Assembly (NCBI GenBank): GCA_902806595.1
Contig: CADCXC010000003.1
Span: forward strand, 1,612,001-1,676,000
Length of the DNA: 64,000 bases
Source of the DNA: Pyrenopolyporus hunteri
Lineage: Eukaryota > Ascomycota > Sordariomycetes > Xylariales > Hypoxylaceae
Reading direction: 5' to 3'
In this document: positions 38,201-48,930 of the stretch, one piece after another
Numbering within the stretch: the first letter of the stretch is position 1
Layout: every line of letters begins with the position of its first letter
Translations under genes and position numbers: made by a program
Notes under the pieces: model-generated
The model's database searches: none
Seen by the model: the letters and a program-made list of their open reading frames with translations, nothing else
Told to the model about the DNA's origin: nothing

Positions 38201-38459
38201 AATACCCCATTCCGTCCTCCATGCCGCTAATAATGCGAAAGAACTTCTCTTGAGGTATCATGTAAAAAGTTTCACCTGACCCAATGCCGATGTTTGTCGT
38301 AGCCCTGAAAGTGTGGCAAAAGCAAATATTTCCTTCCCTGACCATTAAACTCCCCGGTTCCGTGTTGAGTGCAAAGCATATTTTTGCTGTTCGCGAACTG
38401 CATATAGACGCTGGTGGTAAACGTAGTCCTGTATCCTTGCTTGATGGGCAGTGAATGGT

Positions 38460-40047
38460 TTACACGCCGTTCCGTCTGGGCATGGCGCTCTCACTATGGC
38501 TCCTGTCCCTACCTGCGCCCTGTCGAACAGCGTCACTGTAGCTTGGAATCGGGGGGTTGCTTGGCCTTATAGTAGCCGCAGAAGCTCCACGATTGCGCCC
38601 GGCCCTAATCAATGGGGCCCGATCACTGTCGGAGCCGCTGCCGGAACTGTCCTCGTCCGAGTGTTCCGGGCTGGTATATTCAGGAGGAGGATGCGACGCT
38701 TCGTGTAGGCCTAATCCGACGATGTTGATAACATGATCCCCGGACACGCCACCAACGGTACCGCTATTGCTTGCCTCGCCCACTTCATCCGAAGGAACGA
38801 GTTGCGCGAGAGAAATATCTGTGGGACTCCTTTGCGGCCCTGGACTTGTAGGTGGGAGGACCCTAAAATTGCCGCTCCTCGTTCGTCCGTGTCCTGGGTT
38901 CAGGGCTGGGCCATTGCTAGTGTATCTCTGGACGGATTGGGTATAACCTTGGCCCCCAGACGGTGACCCAGAAAACTCGTCCTTCCTGCGTCCCGTCTCG
39001 AGCAAGATGCTCCCCTGTTCGCTCCCGTAAGGTGGCGGCGGCGCCAGACTACCAGTTATCGGAGCCAAACCCCACTTCTTTACATTCGCTTCGATGAATA
39101 CGAAACCGGCCTGCCCAAAATTGACGTGGACGGTGCACGGTCCGTTTGCCCCAACAGACGGGAAGAAGTTTTGAGACTTTAGGCCATGAACCACGTCATC
39201 TAAGCGCTTGCCGTTACGTGTGAAGAAAATAGTCCCCGTCCTAGGACGATAACCAACCCCGATAACATCTCCCTGAACATACTCAGGCCCGTATGGGGTT
39301 CCGTAAAAGGGTTGATTGTACCGTCGAGCACCGGTAGAAGTGTACGCGATCGAGTATTTGTGATATCCTAGAGTGATAAATGTTAGCCTTAGGGTATGTA
39401 GGGTCAACGTAGATGAACCTGCATACCTGGGAGTCTGAACAGCGGGTACGGTTTCGTGCTCATGCCGATGCTAATCAATGTGGTCTCGGGTTTATCGTAG
39501 ATCTTGGCTTCCCAGTAGTACACTTCATTCTGTTTCGGCACGGGTAGATTGCTCATGACGGTGCATTCGGAATCGAAGAACTCGATCTCAGTTCTTCCTT
39601 CGACGAAGCAGTTGGCGATTTCTAGCTCCGGTTCAAACTCCCACGCAGAAACCCCCTTCTCCTGTATGGCTAGGTATTGCGATAAGGAAATGTCTGTCTG
39701 GAGCGACTCGGGCGGATTCGCTTGGATGAATGCTATGACTCTGTTAACATGTCGTCCTCACTGATAAGGCAAATCGTGGGCCCTGTCGACAAATGAACGG
39801 CGTGCCTACCTTTTGCTCTTAAATACTCGGTCCTCTGCATATCATCCATCGTCTCCAAGGCCTCCGCCTCCTCCCTAGCGAATGCCTGCTCGTCGTCATA
39901 TTCGCCAGGCCGACCGATCCGGTCTAGGAAGATGCGACCTGAGGTTGTGTATTTGAAGAAATATACGACGAGGAAAATCAGAGCTATCAGAATAGCGGAA
40001 CCGAAAGATGATAGAATTCCGATCAGGATGCCGTCTAGGCTGGCCAT
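38460..40047 (-). CDS. SSH4: SPRY-domain Rsp5 adaptor, Ssh4/Ear1 family
   Basis: Three exons on the minus strand: 40047-39810, 39732-39427, 39367-38460; 483 residues. A single membrane segment lies at about 7-30 (ILSSFGSAILIALIFLVVYF), followed by GRPGEYDDEQAFAREEAEAL and a SPRY domain (about 100-275, including GDVIGVGYRPRTGTIFFTRN and CTVHVNFGQAGFVF). Two PPxY motifs follow, PPPY at 292-295 and PPEY at 409-412, in an otherwise Ser/Pro-rich tail. Yeast Ssh4 and Ear1 sit in endosome and vacuole membranes, recognise cargo by SPRY, and recruit the Rsp5 WW domains by PY motifs to ubiquitinate permeases. The same role is inferred here. The start is the first ATG of the open frame and fits the family. 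The two introns are 77 and 59 bp and both junctions restore the conserved sequence (YLRAKAFIQANPPES, LFRLPGYHKYS). Confidence 0.95.
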
Positions 40048-42295
40048 GTTGGATGCGGCTATCGGTCGGTGCGGTGTTGTGAGGGGGTATATAGTTAAGA
40101 CCGGGGGACGATTTCCCTCACCGTCGAATCTCGAGCATCCGGATATGGATTGGTCGAGGACGGAATACCCCGATGCAGTAGCTAGAAAAAACAGATAAAA
40201 AAAGGGAAGCGCCAAAAAAGGAACGGTATTTCTCGGATTCGAATGATATAGGTTTAACAAGTAGAATTCTCGAGCGTATTGGAAAGAGGCGGAGCGAATA
40301 TGGATGGTTGATCGATTTGGGGCCCAGGGTGGGATATTTGGTTTCCGGATCCTTGAAAATGGTTATGGGTTATGGGTTATGAGTTATGGGCTATCAGTTG
40401 TCGGGTGTCGAGAGTCGTGTGTCGTCGTACTGCTACTACTGATACGCCGCACTGGGTCGCTACGAGCTGTACTCGCGCTCAATCCCGATAGTGTCGACTG
40501 GGCTGAATTGGACTGGACTAGACTGATGGATTGAATGGGAATGTCGAGCTAATGGGAGCTAACAGAAGAAATGGAAGAAAAGAAAAATAAATGCCTGCCT
40601 CGCAGGTGCCGCGCATCACAAGACAGAGGGAAATGGAAGAAGAAGAATGGTCGAGAAAGAGAAGAAGGAATGACTACGGCCCCTCTGGTTGGGTATATTC
40701 ACGGTCGCTACCTGGCACCTACAATAGGTACAGTACAATACAATACATGGGTACATACCTGCCTACCTGCCACCTACATGTAGGTACCTAACCTAAGGCT
40801 CTTACCTTGGCAACTTGAACACGCCCACATTACTATGGTAGGTACTCTTCTGAGCTCGGCCGCCTGTGGCTTGTGACATTTACATTTCGCACCATGCCCA
40901 AAGTGATTGTGCGCGTCACGGAATAGGTTTAAGTACCGCAGGTATCCGGTCTTGCGACCTCCGGATCTGTACACAGATATGCCTTTAATGTAGGTACCGA
41001 ACACACCACCATTATGTCACAGCTCTTGGTGTTTGGGGGGCCTGACGCAATAAATGGTTCGCTAAAGTCTTGTGCGGTACATACTTGCAGCGTAGGTTGC
41101 GACATGGGAAACTTCAAGTTGCTTCCATTTTCCTAGCAATCGACTGACAAACCCCCTGCTTCGAAGTTCCTACAAATCCAACAATTCGCGGGATCCTGAT
41201 GACGCTGCCTAGATAGGTCTTGTACGCTGTTGGCGTAACATAGGGCTGGGGCGCGAATGTATTTATATAAATACCTACATACATAAGTACCTACTCAGGT
41301 ACCATCTAAGGTGTGTTCTCATCCGGGTTTCGGTACGTGTACCTGGTACACATACTGTTGAAGATCCCAACCCACCCAAGAGCCCCTTACTAGTAAACCA
41401 CATACGCTCAATTGTATCATCGTCGCCCGGTTCTGTCGCCCGCCAATAATAGACTTTCAACCATCTTACTATTTACTTTCCATTAAACCGCCCATGGTCT
41501 TGGCGTGCGACTCGCCAATTTTCCATCCAAAATATATAACCAGGACAAATAAACAAATATTAAATCCGATGTAAATACGCATTGGTCCACGGTACCGTGT
41601 TCCAGGAACCGTTCATCCTCGCCCAATACATCGTAGCAGTGCCACCGCTCGACATCCTTCGTAAGCGCGGATCCATCAAGGGGCTCGCTCCGATAAGCGC
41701 ATTACGTCTCAAGACGCGTTTACATTTTATGCGGTTTTAAGACTACCAAACGTCAATACATGCCTACCATTTTATGCGCTTCATAACACCACGGACGCCA
41801 CGGCTGCTAATTTTATATGTAGACCTGCATATTAACCTGCATACTAACATAGAGCTAGGCGAGTGGGATCTTTGAGGGCTTCGAATACGTGAATAATAGA
41901 CAGACCACGATCAGGTGCAGATTGAATCCATTACTTGGTCTCTCTTCTAAAGCTCTCTTCGCAGAAGATATACTATGAACCACCCTTTCCAGATATCGTC
42001 CGTTGCGCGCGCTCATTTGAGATAACGAAACCTTTCAACGCCTAGCAAGTTCCAGGGTATAGCTTTTTGTAGCCCGCAGTGATGACATAGTTTGATCTCA
42101 AGCCTCCACTCCGAATTAGACGCACAACCCGTCGTGAAATATCGCACCTCCACGCTCCTCTGAATTCTCCCCTGATCATATTAATAGTACATGCTGTTCT
42201 AGCCCATGGTAACCTTACGGCGCGTGTTTTCGGACGGGATAACTGGATGCGTTTCGTAGTAATACCAAATGATGTAGCGAATGCTGGCCCTGTGA
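40048..42295. other. intergenic, SSH4 5' flank to SHG1 3' flank
   Basis: 2.2 kb. The left part is the SSH4 upstream region. TACCTA/TAGGTA tracts cluster at 40741-40795 and 41270-41300. GTTATGGGTTATGGGTTATGAG repeats occur at about 40360-40388. No gene is supportable. Confidence 0.5.
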
Positions 42296-44989
42296 CTAAC
42301 GGGGGCTTCTGCTTCGTCGACGGCTGCGGCTTCGATCCCTTCGATCTCGTCTGGATTCGATGCTCCGTTCCCTTCGATCCCTATCCCGGCGCGATTCGGT
42401 GCTTCTATCACGACGACTTCGCTTGTCCTTATCCCTATCCCTATCGCGATCCTTGTCGCGCTCGGTCTCGCGGTCGCGGTCCCTGTCCCTTTCGCGATAT
42501 CTGTCACGATCACGATCTCTATCTCGATCACGGTCATGATCATGATCGCGGTCTCTATCCCGGGTTCCCTCCCCGCGGTACCTATCGCGAGAACGGTGAC
42601 GCTCGCGCTCGCGGCTCCTGTCTCTATCGCGACTCCGGTCCCGGTCCCGGCGACGGCTACGGCTCCTACTCCGGCTGCGTCGCCGCTCTCGCCGGTCGTC
42701 TCTATCTCGGTCCCTATCTTTATCCCTATCCCGGTCTCGGTCACGGTCACGATCACGATCGCGATCGCGTTCCCGGTATTTGTCAGTGCGATCCGCCGGC
42801 CTATACCGGTCGATCTCGTCAGCAGCACGAGACCTCTTGATCTCGGGCGAGCGCTCCCCCGTACTCCACTTATCGTCAAGTCCTGGGATGGGTAGACCTT
42901 TCTCTCGAGCCTCGCGCTGAGCGGCTAAATAGGCCTTCGCTTCCTGTTCACGTTTCTTGATTTCTCCTTGCTTCCACGCTTCAGCGTCTGTGACTTCAGC
43001 TTTACTCGAGGTATCTGGCCTAGAACGGGACCGGCTCCGAGATTGGCGCGGCCGTGGGTTTTCCGTCGTTTTGGGTTTGGGTGAGCGGGATCTGTCTCGG
43101 CGATCGTCACGTCGGTCGGTGCGGGCACGTGATCGACTTCGATCGCGTCTGTCACGATCCTCTCTACGCCGAGAACGACTGCGCTCTCTAGGGTCAGGCT
43201 TGTATCTGTCCCGAGAACGGCTTCTTTCATGCCTATCACGGTGAGATCGACCTCGAGAACGGCTCCTATCGCGCTGCCCAGGCCGATAGAAGTCCCTATC
43301 TCTCTCTAAGTTCCGATCACGGTCCCTGGAACGGCTGCGTTCTCGGCGGTCTGTTCGGTGTCGTGATCTGCTCCGATCCCTCCTATCAGATCTGCCATGG
43401 GATCGGCTGCGCTCTCGAACGCGGTCGCGCTCGCGGTACCTACGGTCATCTTCTGTACCGCGAGATCGATCGCGGTGGTGTCGGGAAGCAGCCGGGCTGG
43501 ACCGCCGCTCGTCTCGACTCTTAGTGTCTTTGGAATCCTTACTTTCTTTGACCACCTTAGGCTCAGCGGGCTCCTTGGATTCTTTAGATTCCTTAGACGG
43601 CTTTGCCTCCTTGACATCTTTTGCATCCTTAGCCTCTTTTGCTATGTTTTTAGAATCGGACTTTGGAACCTCGGGGGGTTTCTTCGTGTCCGGGTTCTTT
43701 ATAGAGTCGCGCCGTATAGGCTGTATAGCAGAAGCCGGCTTAGTTCTTCGGGGAGGCGGTACGAGGGCTTCGTCAATCTCAAGCTCAGGCTGTTTGGCGG
43801 CACCCCTCTTGCTTTCTCGTAGAAGATCTTCGAGCGCTTCCCGCTCGAGCCTCTCGAGGTCTTCTTTGGTAAGTTGTTTCTTGAGTTCTTCCGGCTTACC
43901 ACGGTCGCGCTCATCTCCGGGGGTGCGGTCGCGGCGGCGCTTCTCGCGACTATCTCGACGACGGCTACGGTCACGTTCGCGGTCGCGGTCTCTGTCTCGG
44001 TCATGATCCCTTCCTCGGTCGTGGTCTCTGTCACGATCTCTGTCGCGATCTCGGTCGCGATGCCGTGACCTATCCCGGGATCTGTGTCTTGACCGAGATC
44101 TAGACCTGCGTCGGCTATCCCGCTCGCTATCTTTCTCCCTTTCGCGTTCTCTGGCACGTCGGCGTTCCTCTCTCTCCTTTTCTCTTTCGCGTTCACGTTC
44201 CGCTTCCTTCTTCTCGCGTTCACGCCTTCGAGCGTCCCGCTCTTCCTTACGCTTAGCTTCAGCCTTCTCTAGTTCGCGTTCCCTCTCTCTCTCGCGCTTT
44301 TTCCTTTCCTCTCGCTCGATCTTGCGTTTTTCCTCTAGAATCTGCTCCTCTTTTGCTCGTAGCTCTCGTCGAATACGTTCACGCTCGTCTAAACTACGAG
44401 CTGATTCGGCAGCATACTCTGCGTCTGTTTTGGCGCCGCGCATCTGTTCCTCTTTAGCTGCCTCGACACCTATTTCAGCTTGGCGTAGTTCACGCATGCG
44501 TGTTTCGATGGCCTTTACATCGATAAGCTGGTCGAGGACTTCTTCTGCTTTTTGATAGACTCCAGAGCGGTCTAGCGCGCCGTCGATGAGGGTAGCGGCC
44601 TTTCGGCGGTCGAGGGTCAAAAGCTGGGAGGGATTGCGCTCGAGCTCCTGTTCGGCGACTTCGAGAATGGACTTGGTAACCTGAGCCTCATAGTCCTATC
44701 CGGCCGAACCCGTCAGCAAGTAAATACAAGAAACAGTATGATACTACGTTCTTGATAAATAGTTATAATTACTCACGCTCTGCTCGAACTTCTCCCAGAC
44801 TTGTTTGCGAATTGCATCGTAACCGCCCTTTTTCTTAAAGCTGTGAGCTAATCCCTCGATCGCGGATCGCGTAGCTGACGTTAGAGGTAGATCTGAAGCT
44901 TTGAATTTTCGGGGTGCGAGAGTGGTGGCGCCGGTAGCCGGAGCAGGCGTCTGCTCTGTAGAGGCCATAGTCACGGCTAATGAGGCCAT
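42296..44989 (-). CDS. SHG1: COMPASS subunit Shg1-like protein with long RD/RS tail
   Basis: Two exons on the minus strand, 44989-44777 and 44695-42296, with a 79 bp intron (GTGAGT donor, TGCTGAC branch, GGATAG acceptor); 870 residues. Residues about 28-130 are the COMPASS Shg1 domain (SFKKKGGYDAIRKQVWEKFE, DYEAQVTKSILEVAEQELER, LTLDRRKAATLIDGALDRSG). Then comes a Glu/Arg/Lys-rich region likely to form a long charged helix, followed by hundreds of residues of RD, RE and RS dipeptides, a feature of nuclear-speckle and splicing proteins. Yeast Shg1 is about 140 residues and belongs to the Set1 histone H3K4 methylase complex. The tail suggests a link between Set1C and RNA processing (inference). 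An alternative start is the ATG at 44968. The repetitive tail creates long spurious ORFs on the opposite strand. Confidence 0.92.
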
Positions 44990-45569
44990 ATGGCCCGAAC
45001 CAGTTTATTTATCTGTGAAAGAAAACGAGCATGTAGATTTATTTGGATCCGACTTGAATTCTTGGAATGGGTACCATTTAGATACTAGAACCAATAGAAC
45101 AACAGAAAAACGAAAGACGAGATCTTATTGACGAAAAAAGGCGCGAACGGAATAAATTGAAGAAGGTTGAGAGGTTGAGAGGATGCTGGAAATTAATGAA
45201 GCTGCGACCTCAAGAGGGAAAACTACCATAGGCAAGGGACCTGTTGGGTCTACATGTTAGGTACCTGGTATCGATAAAGGACTCCAATGCTGCACGAGGC
45301 GCGCTCGAACCCAACTTGGTCTGTGCGTAAGCTTAGTTCCCGCCTAGTTTGATTGGATCATTTCAAGGCTCGAATTCACAACTGAGCGAACTTCGAGCCA
45401 GCATCATTGACACCCACTCACTGACGCCCACTCGCCGACACCCACTATCTCAACCGCCTACTGTCTAGGGTAGCCCACAACATTCAAGGCCAATCCAAGC
45501 ACATTCACCATACGGAATAGAGCCGCGAGAATCGCCAATTGAGGCAGCGCCCCTCTTCGAACGTCCACA
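44990..45569. promoter_or_regulatory. divergent promoter of SHG1-like and small mitochondrial gene
   Basis: 580 bp between two divergent start codons, so it should drive both genes. The right half has CCCACTCAC/CGCCCACTC/ACCCACTAT near-repeats (45412-45445). No clear TATA box. Confidence 0.5.
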
Positions 45570-45890
45570 ATGGTGCATAGAGTCCTTTTCTGGTCGGGCT
45601 TCGGTATGAATGCAGAGAACCGAACCGCAATCAGACAAGTTGGCTAACCTCCGGACGTAGGCGTTGCCGTCCGCTTGTGGCAGCTCGGCCTCGAGATGCG
45701 ACCTTTCTTCAACAGAGGATCTCTATGGGCGTACCCGGTCTTCGCCGGCGTCGGTGCGAGTTTCGGATACTGGTTACAGGGTGTCGACGAGAGGCAATCG
45801 GCGATTCTAGAAGAGCGGAAACAAGCTATTCTCGAGAAGAGAGCAAGAAGGGCTGCAAAGGCCGCCGAAAATACCGCAGCAACCGCATGA
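45570..45890 (+). CDS. small mitochondrial membrane protein, possible complex I accessory subunit
   Basis: Two exons, 45570-45603 and 45661-45890, with a 57 bp intron (GTATGA donor, GCTAAC branch, ACGTAG acceptor); 87 residues. The protein reads MVHRVLFWSGFGVAVRLWQL, then MRPFFNRGSLWAYPVFAGVG, a hydrophobic segment (about 38-52), GYWLQGVDERQ, and a charged Ala/Lys/Arg/Glu helix at the C-terminus. The layout (short hydrophobic N-terminus, one membrane span, charged tail) suits single-span accessory subunits of fungal respiratory complex I such as the fungal-specific NUUM type. That name is from memory of family shape and is uncertain; the gene model itself is firm because splicing gives one clean frame. 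Confidence 0.8.
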
Positions 45891-46167
45891 AGGGCACCCC
45901 TACCTTGAATACCTACCTACTCAGTTCAGTGTACATATTAGAGGGGTTACAAGGCAAAGGGTCATCATTCAAGAAGGGCCAGCCAACGCGTTCATCTAAA
46001 GATACCGAAGGCAATTCGTCACATGTTCAACGGGCTTGCATTCTCTGTCTGTGAACCGGGTACAATCAACAGCCTTGATTTATCATTAAGACCTTCAGAT
46101 AAGCCGAAAGGTGTAGTTTGAGCCAGTCCCATTATCTAAATACCGCGAGTTTCTCGAATCCATTTTC
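45891..46167. other. convergent 3' flanks
   Basis: 277 bp between the stops of the small mitochondrial gene (+) and eIF2B delta (-). It must hold both 3' ends; nothing else is seen. Confidence 0.5.
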
Positions 46168-47606
46168 CTAGTTGGATTCCTCGAGTTTTCGAAGTAAATC
46201 CGGCACCGATGTAGGCTGTACGATGCCCAGCTCAGAGATGACGAGTGACAAATACTTGTCCGGAGTGGTATCGTATAACAACCGGAAAGATGCGCTCGAA
46301 CTCCGCTCAGGGTCAATCTCGTTGTACGTGAGGGAGTCCGTTGAGACTCGCTCGGTAATGTTGATGGACTCGCAGAGGACGATGACGGGTATAGCTAATT
46401 GTTTTGCGGCAATCGCAAGGTCACAAGTGCCTGACCGCGCGTACATAGATCCATTGTTGAACATGGACTCGGCAGAGACTAGAACCTTCGTCACTGTTTG
46501 CAGGTAAGACCTCAACCCACCGAAGTCGCCATAATACGACGTCCTGATTCCCTCAGCGGTCAGGGTTTTTGCTAGCACCTGGCCTTTCCTTTCATACGGG
46601 TCATCGAGAACAATGACTGAAAACTTCCTTTTGGAGATGGAGCGCGCCTGGAGAAGGGTGCGTTCGATAATAGTACTCCGTCCAAAAGTAAGTATGACGT
46701 CGCCGTCCTGGATCCTCTCAGCAGCTTTCTCAGCAATAACAAGATCGGCCATGCTGATTCGTTCCTGTATGAAGGTATCTATGCTGCTGCATAGCTGCTT
46801 CTTCGCCTCTAATTCCGGGACATCGGGATCAATCTTGCTGACTTGAAGTTTAAGCCACCGGATAGCATTTCCCATGGAAAAACACATCGGCCGACATGCA
46901 GTAAGGTAGTCAATCTGAGGATTCAGAACGTGGGGTGTTAAATGTCTGGCTAGGGTATTACCGGGAGGGGTCGTGTATGAATCGATGACCTATCTCGGTA
47001 TTAGCATGGTTGTATAACCATGAACTTATTAATATCGGCCAAAAATACCTTTTTGAAGGCCAACAGAGTCGCTTTTAGTCGCGTGATACTCTCATCAATT
47101 GTGAACGTAGCCATTTGCTGGCCTAGTGCTAATACAGTGGGATGGACATCTTTGTCTGCTTGCGTGATGGGGATTCTCTTAGCCATCGAGAGGTGGCTGA
47201 AGCACTCGGGTATCGTGAACTTTGGCTCGACGGGAATAGCAGGCGCAGGCCCCTTGGATACTACCGGCCTTCCCCCTGCGCCTGGTGCGGTTGTTGCGCT
47301 GCCGTCCTTGCCTTTCCCTTTACTACCCTTCACTTCGCCCGCAGATGGTCCCAACTGGCCCGGGGCTGACGATACAGCGGCTTCCCCCTTGGCGACCTCT
47401 TTCGATACCTTCGCTTGTGCTCGTCTCGCGGCCTTCTCTGCCTTGGCTTTGGCCTTCAGTTCCGCGCCAGATAGCTTCGGTTTCGAGGCTTCAGGTGTCT
47501 CCCCCTTGGCTGCGCCCTCATTATTTGCCGGCGCTTGGGCCTTATCGGGCTTCCCAGCTTGCTGTGAGGTAGCCTCCGGAGGCGATCCATTTTGCGCTGT
47601 CGACAT
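46168..47606 (-). CDS. GCD2: translation initiation factor eIF2B subunit delta
   Basis: Two exons on the minus strand, 47606-47049 and 46989-46168, with a 59 bp intron (GTATTT donor, GAGATAG acceptor, phase 0); 459 residues. The N-terminal 110 residues are Ala/Lys/Gly-rich and low complexity, as in this subunit elsewhere. The regulatory eIF2B alpha/beta/delta domain follows: FSHLSMAKRIPITQADKDVH, LLAFKKVIDSYTTPPGN across the junction, LNPQIDYLTACRPMCFSMGN, ADLVIAEKAAERIQDGDVIL, TFGRSTIIERTLLQA, SYYGDFGGLRSYLQTVTKV, and the C-terminal EIDPERSSSASFRLLYDTTP. eIF2B exchanges GDP for GTP on eIF2 and is the target of eIF2-alpha phosphorylation in stress control. The protein appears complete. Confidence 0.96.
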
Positions 47607-48930
47607 GGTGGAACTTGGGAAGCTCCCGGATCACGAGCGAAATAACCAGGCTGACACCGTATAACAAGGCTTGCGATATCCCATTAAGTAAACGGGACGA
47701 GCTGGCCGGGAATCCGAGGGCTGGGGGATAGGGGAATGCAAAAGGAAAAATAAAAAAAAATAAAAAAAAGACAAAGTCTACCTTAGGCAAGCTCTTTTCG
47801 TTTTTTGCGACCAAATCTAGACGCGCAACAGAAACTTGAGTCACCAATAGCGCGGGGTACAAGGGATATTTCCTAAGCTGCACCAGCCACACACGGCTTA
47901 TCATAGAGGGGCACACGCATTCATCCAGGCACTTCAAGCACGCAAGTACTTTACACCAGCCACAGTCTACTACTAGCGAGGTCCTCTACATATATATACC
48001 TAGGCAAGCCCCTCATCCCCAATTGAATAATTCTAGTCTTGATTCGTTAACTTTTCAAGTAAAGAGTGAATATCTCTCAAAACTGCTTTCTGACGGCATT
48101 TATCCCTTAAGGGGACAGCCACAGTGGGAAGTTGCTACTTAAGGTGTATTAAAGGGGTGGCTATGATTAGTGAGATGTAGGGGCTAAAGTTATTTTTCAG
48201 CTCCCAGTTCTGGGCTATGAACTTAGATGTGACTATTTGAGTTCTAAGTGACCAACTTATTTGTTGTCCCAACCCATCATATTGGATCCAGGGGTTTTTT
48301 TTTTCTTCTTTCTAGGGATGTTATGATTAGCTGAAAACCCCATTCACAGCTAGGTATTCTAGAATGAAACTGAAAGGGGGTTCACTGTATACAGCGATGT
48401 AATCGAGTCAAATAGCAAATCAGGGGACATTCGTATCTTGGCAGAAAGAGAAACGGCGCTCAAGTTGCAATGTTTTGATTATTTTGGAACGGCTTCAGCT
48501 TCATCTGGCTCGCGTACCTGAAAAGCTATTCTGGAAAGCTATTATAAAGATGCCGTCCGAAAGTCCGATCCCCCCCCATTAACCCGCGAAACCCCGCGAA
48601 GGAACCCCGCCAGAAACACCCCGCATCTCCAAGATATCTAGCTTTACCGATTAGGTGGTACTCCTTCGATCTATCATGCTACCTACGTACCATGTATACT
48701 GTATGCCCTCCGTCATATGTATGTGCCGATCTAGTAATGAGCCACTATATGTAGGTCTTAATGTTATCTTAGCTATAAGGTGACGCGCTGTCTGCCACAT
48801 TCGCCCCGTCTCCGTTTTTAAAATATACATACCAGGTCCATTATATTAAACCCCAATTTGTTCTTGACCTGGAACCTCGCATACGCATGCCCAAATCCCG
48901 TAGCGATTGAGATTCTCCAGTATCCCCAAG
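47607..48930. promoter_or_regulatory. divergent upstream region of eIF2B delta and DAK
   Basis: 1.3 kb between divergent starts. It carries A-rich tracts (47744-47766) and an 8-base T run near 48295. No supportable gene; the ORF at 47542-47937 crosses into the eIF2B gene out of frame. Confidence 0.45.

Larger units (their letters stand above)
21972..38459. other. 16.5 kb gene desert
   Basis: No recognisable protein-coding gene, although the window's other halves carry one per 2-3 kb. About 22.0-25.5 kb and 27-31 kb are rich in short tandem tracts (TAGGTA, CTTG, GTAT, CTTCCCA). About 31.5-38.4 kb is moderately AT-rich, with frequent stops in all frames and no tracts of strong RIP; it may be old decayed repeats. 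A run of 13 C lies at about 35873-35884. The only ORF with a coding-like look is 26428-26874 on the minus strand. The right end is the 3' flank of the SSH4 gene; the left end is the 5' flank of the regulator. Confidence 0.55.

Noticed and set aside
9208..41721. Other ACGCGT hexamers (near 9208, 14715, 25200, 37304, 41715)
   Set aside because: About 16 copies are expected by chance in 64 kb; these are not near a gene with a reason for G1/S control.
42199..42879. Long ORFs of about 200 codons on both strands at the 3' end of the SHG1-like gene
   Set aside because: Shadow frames of the RD/RS-coding repeat, which is open in several frames because of its codon composition.
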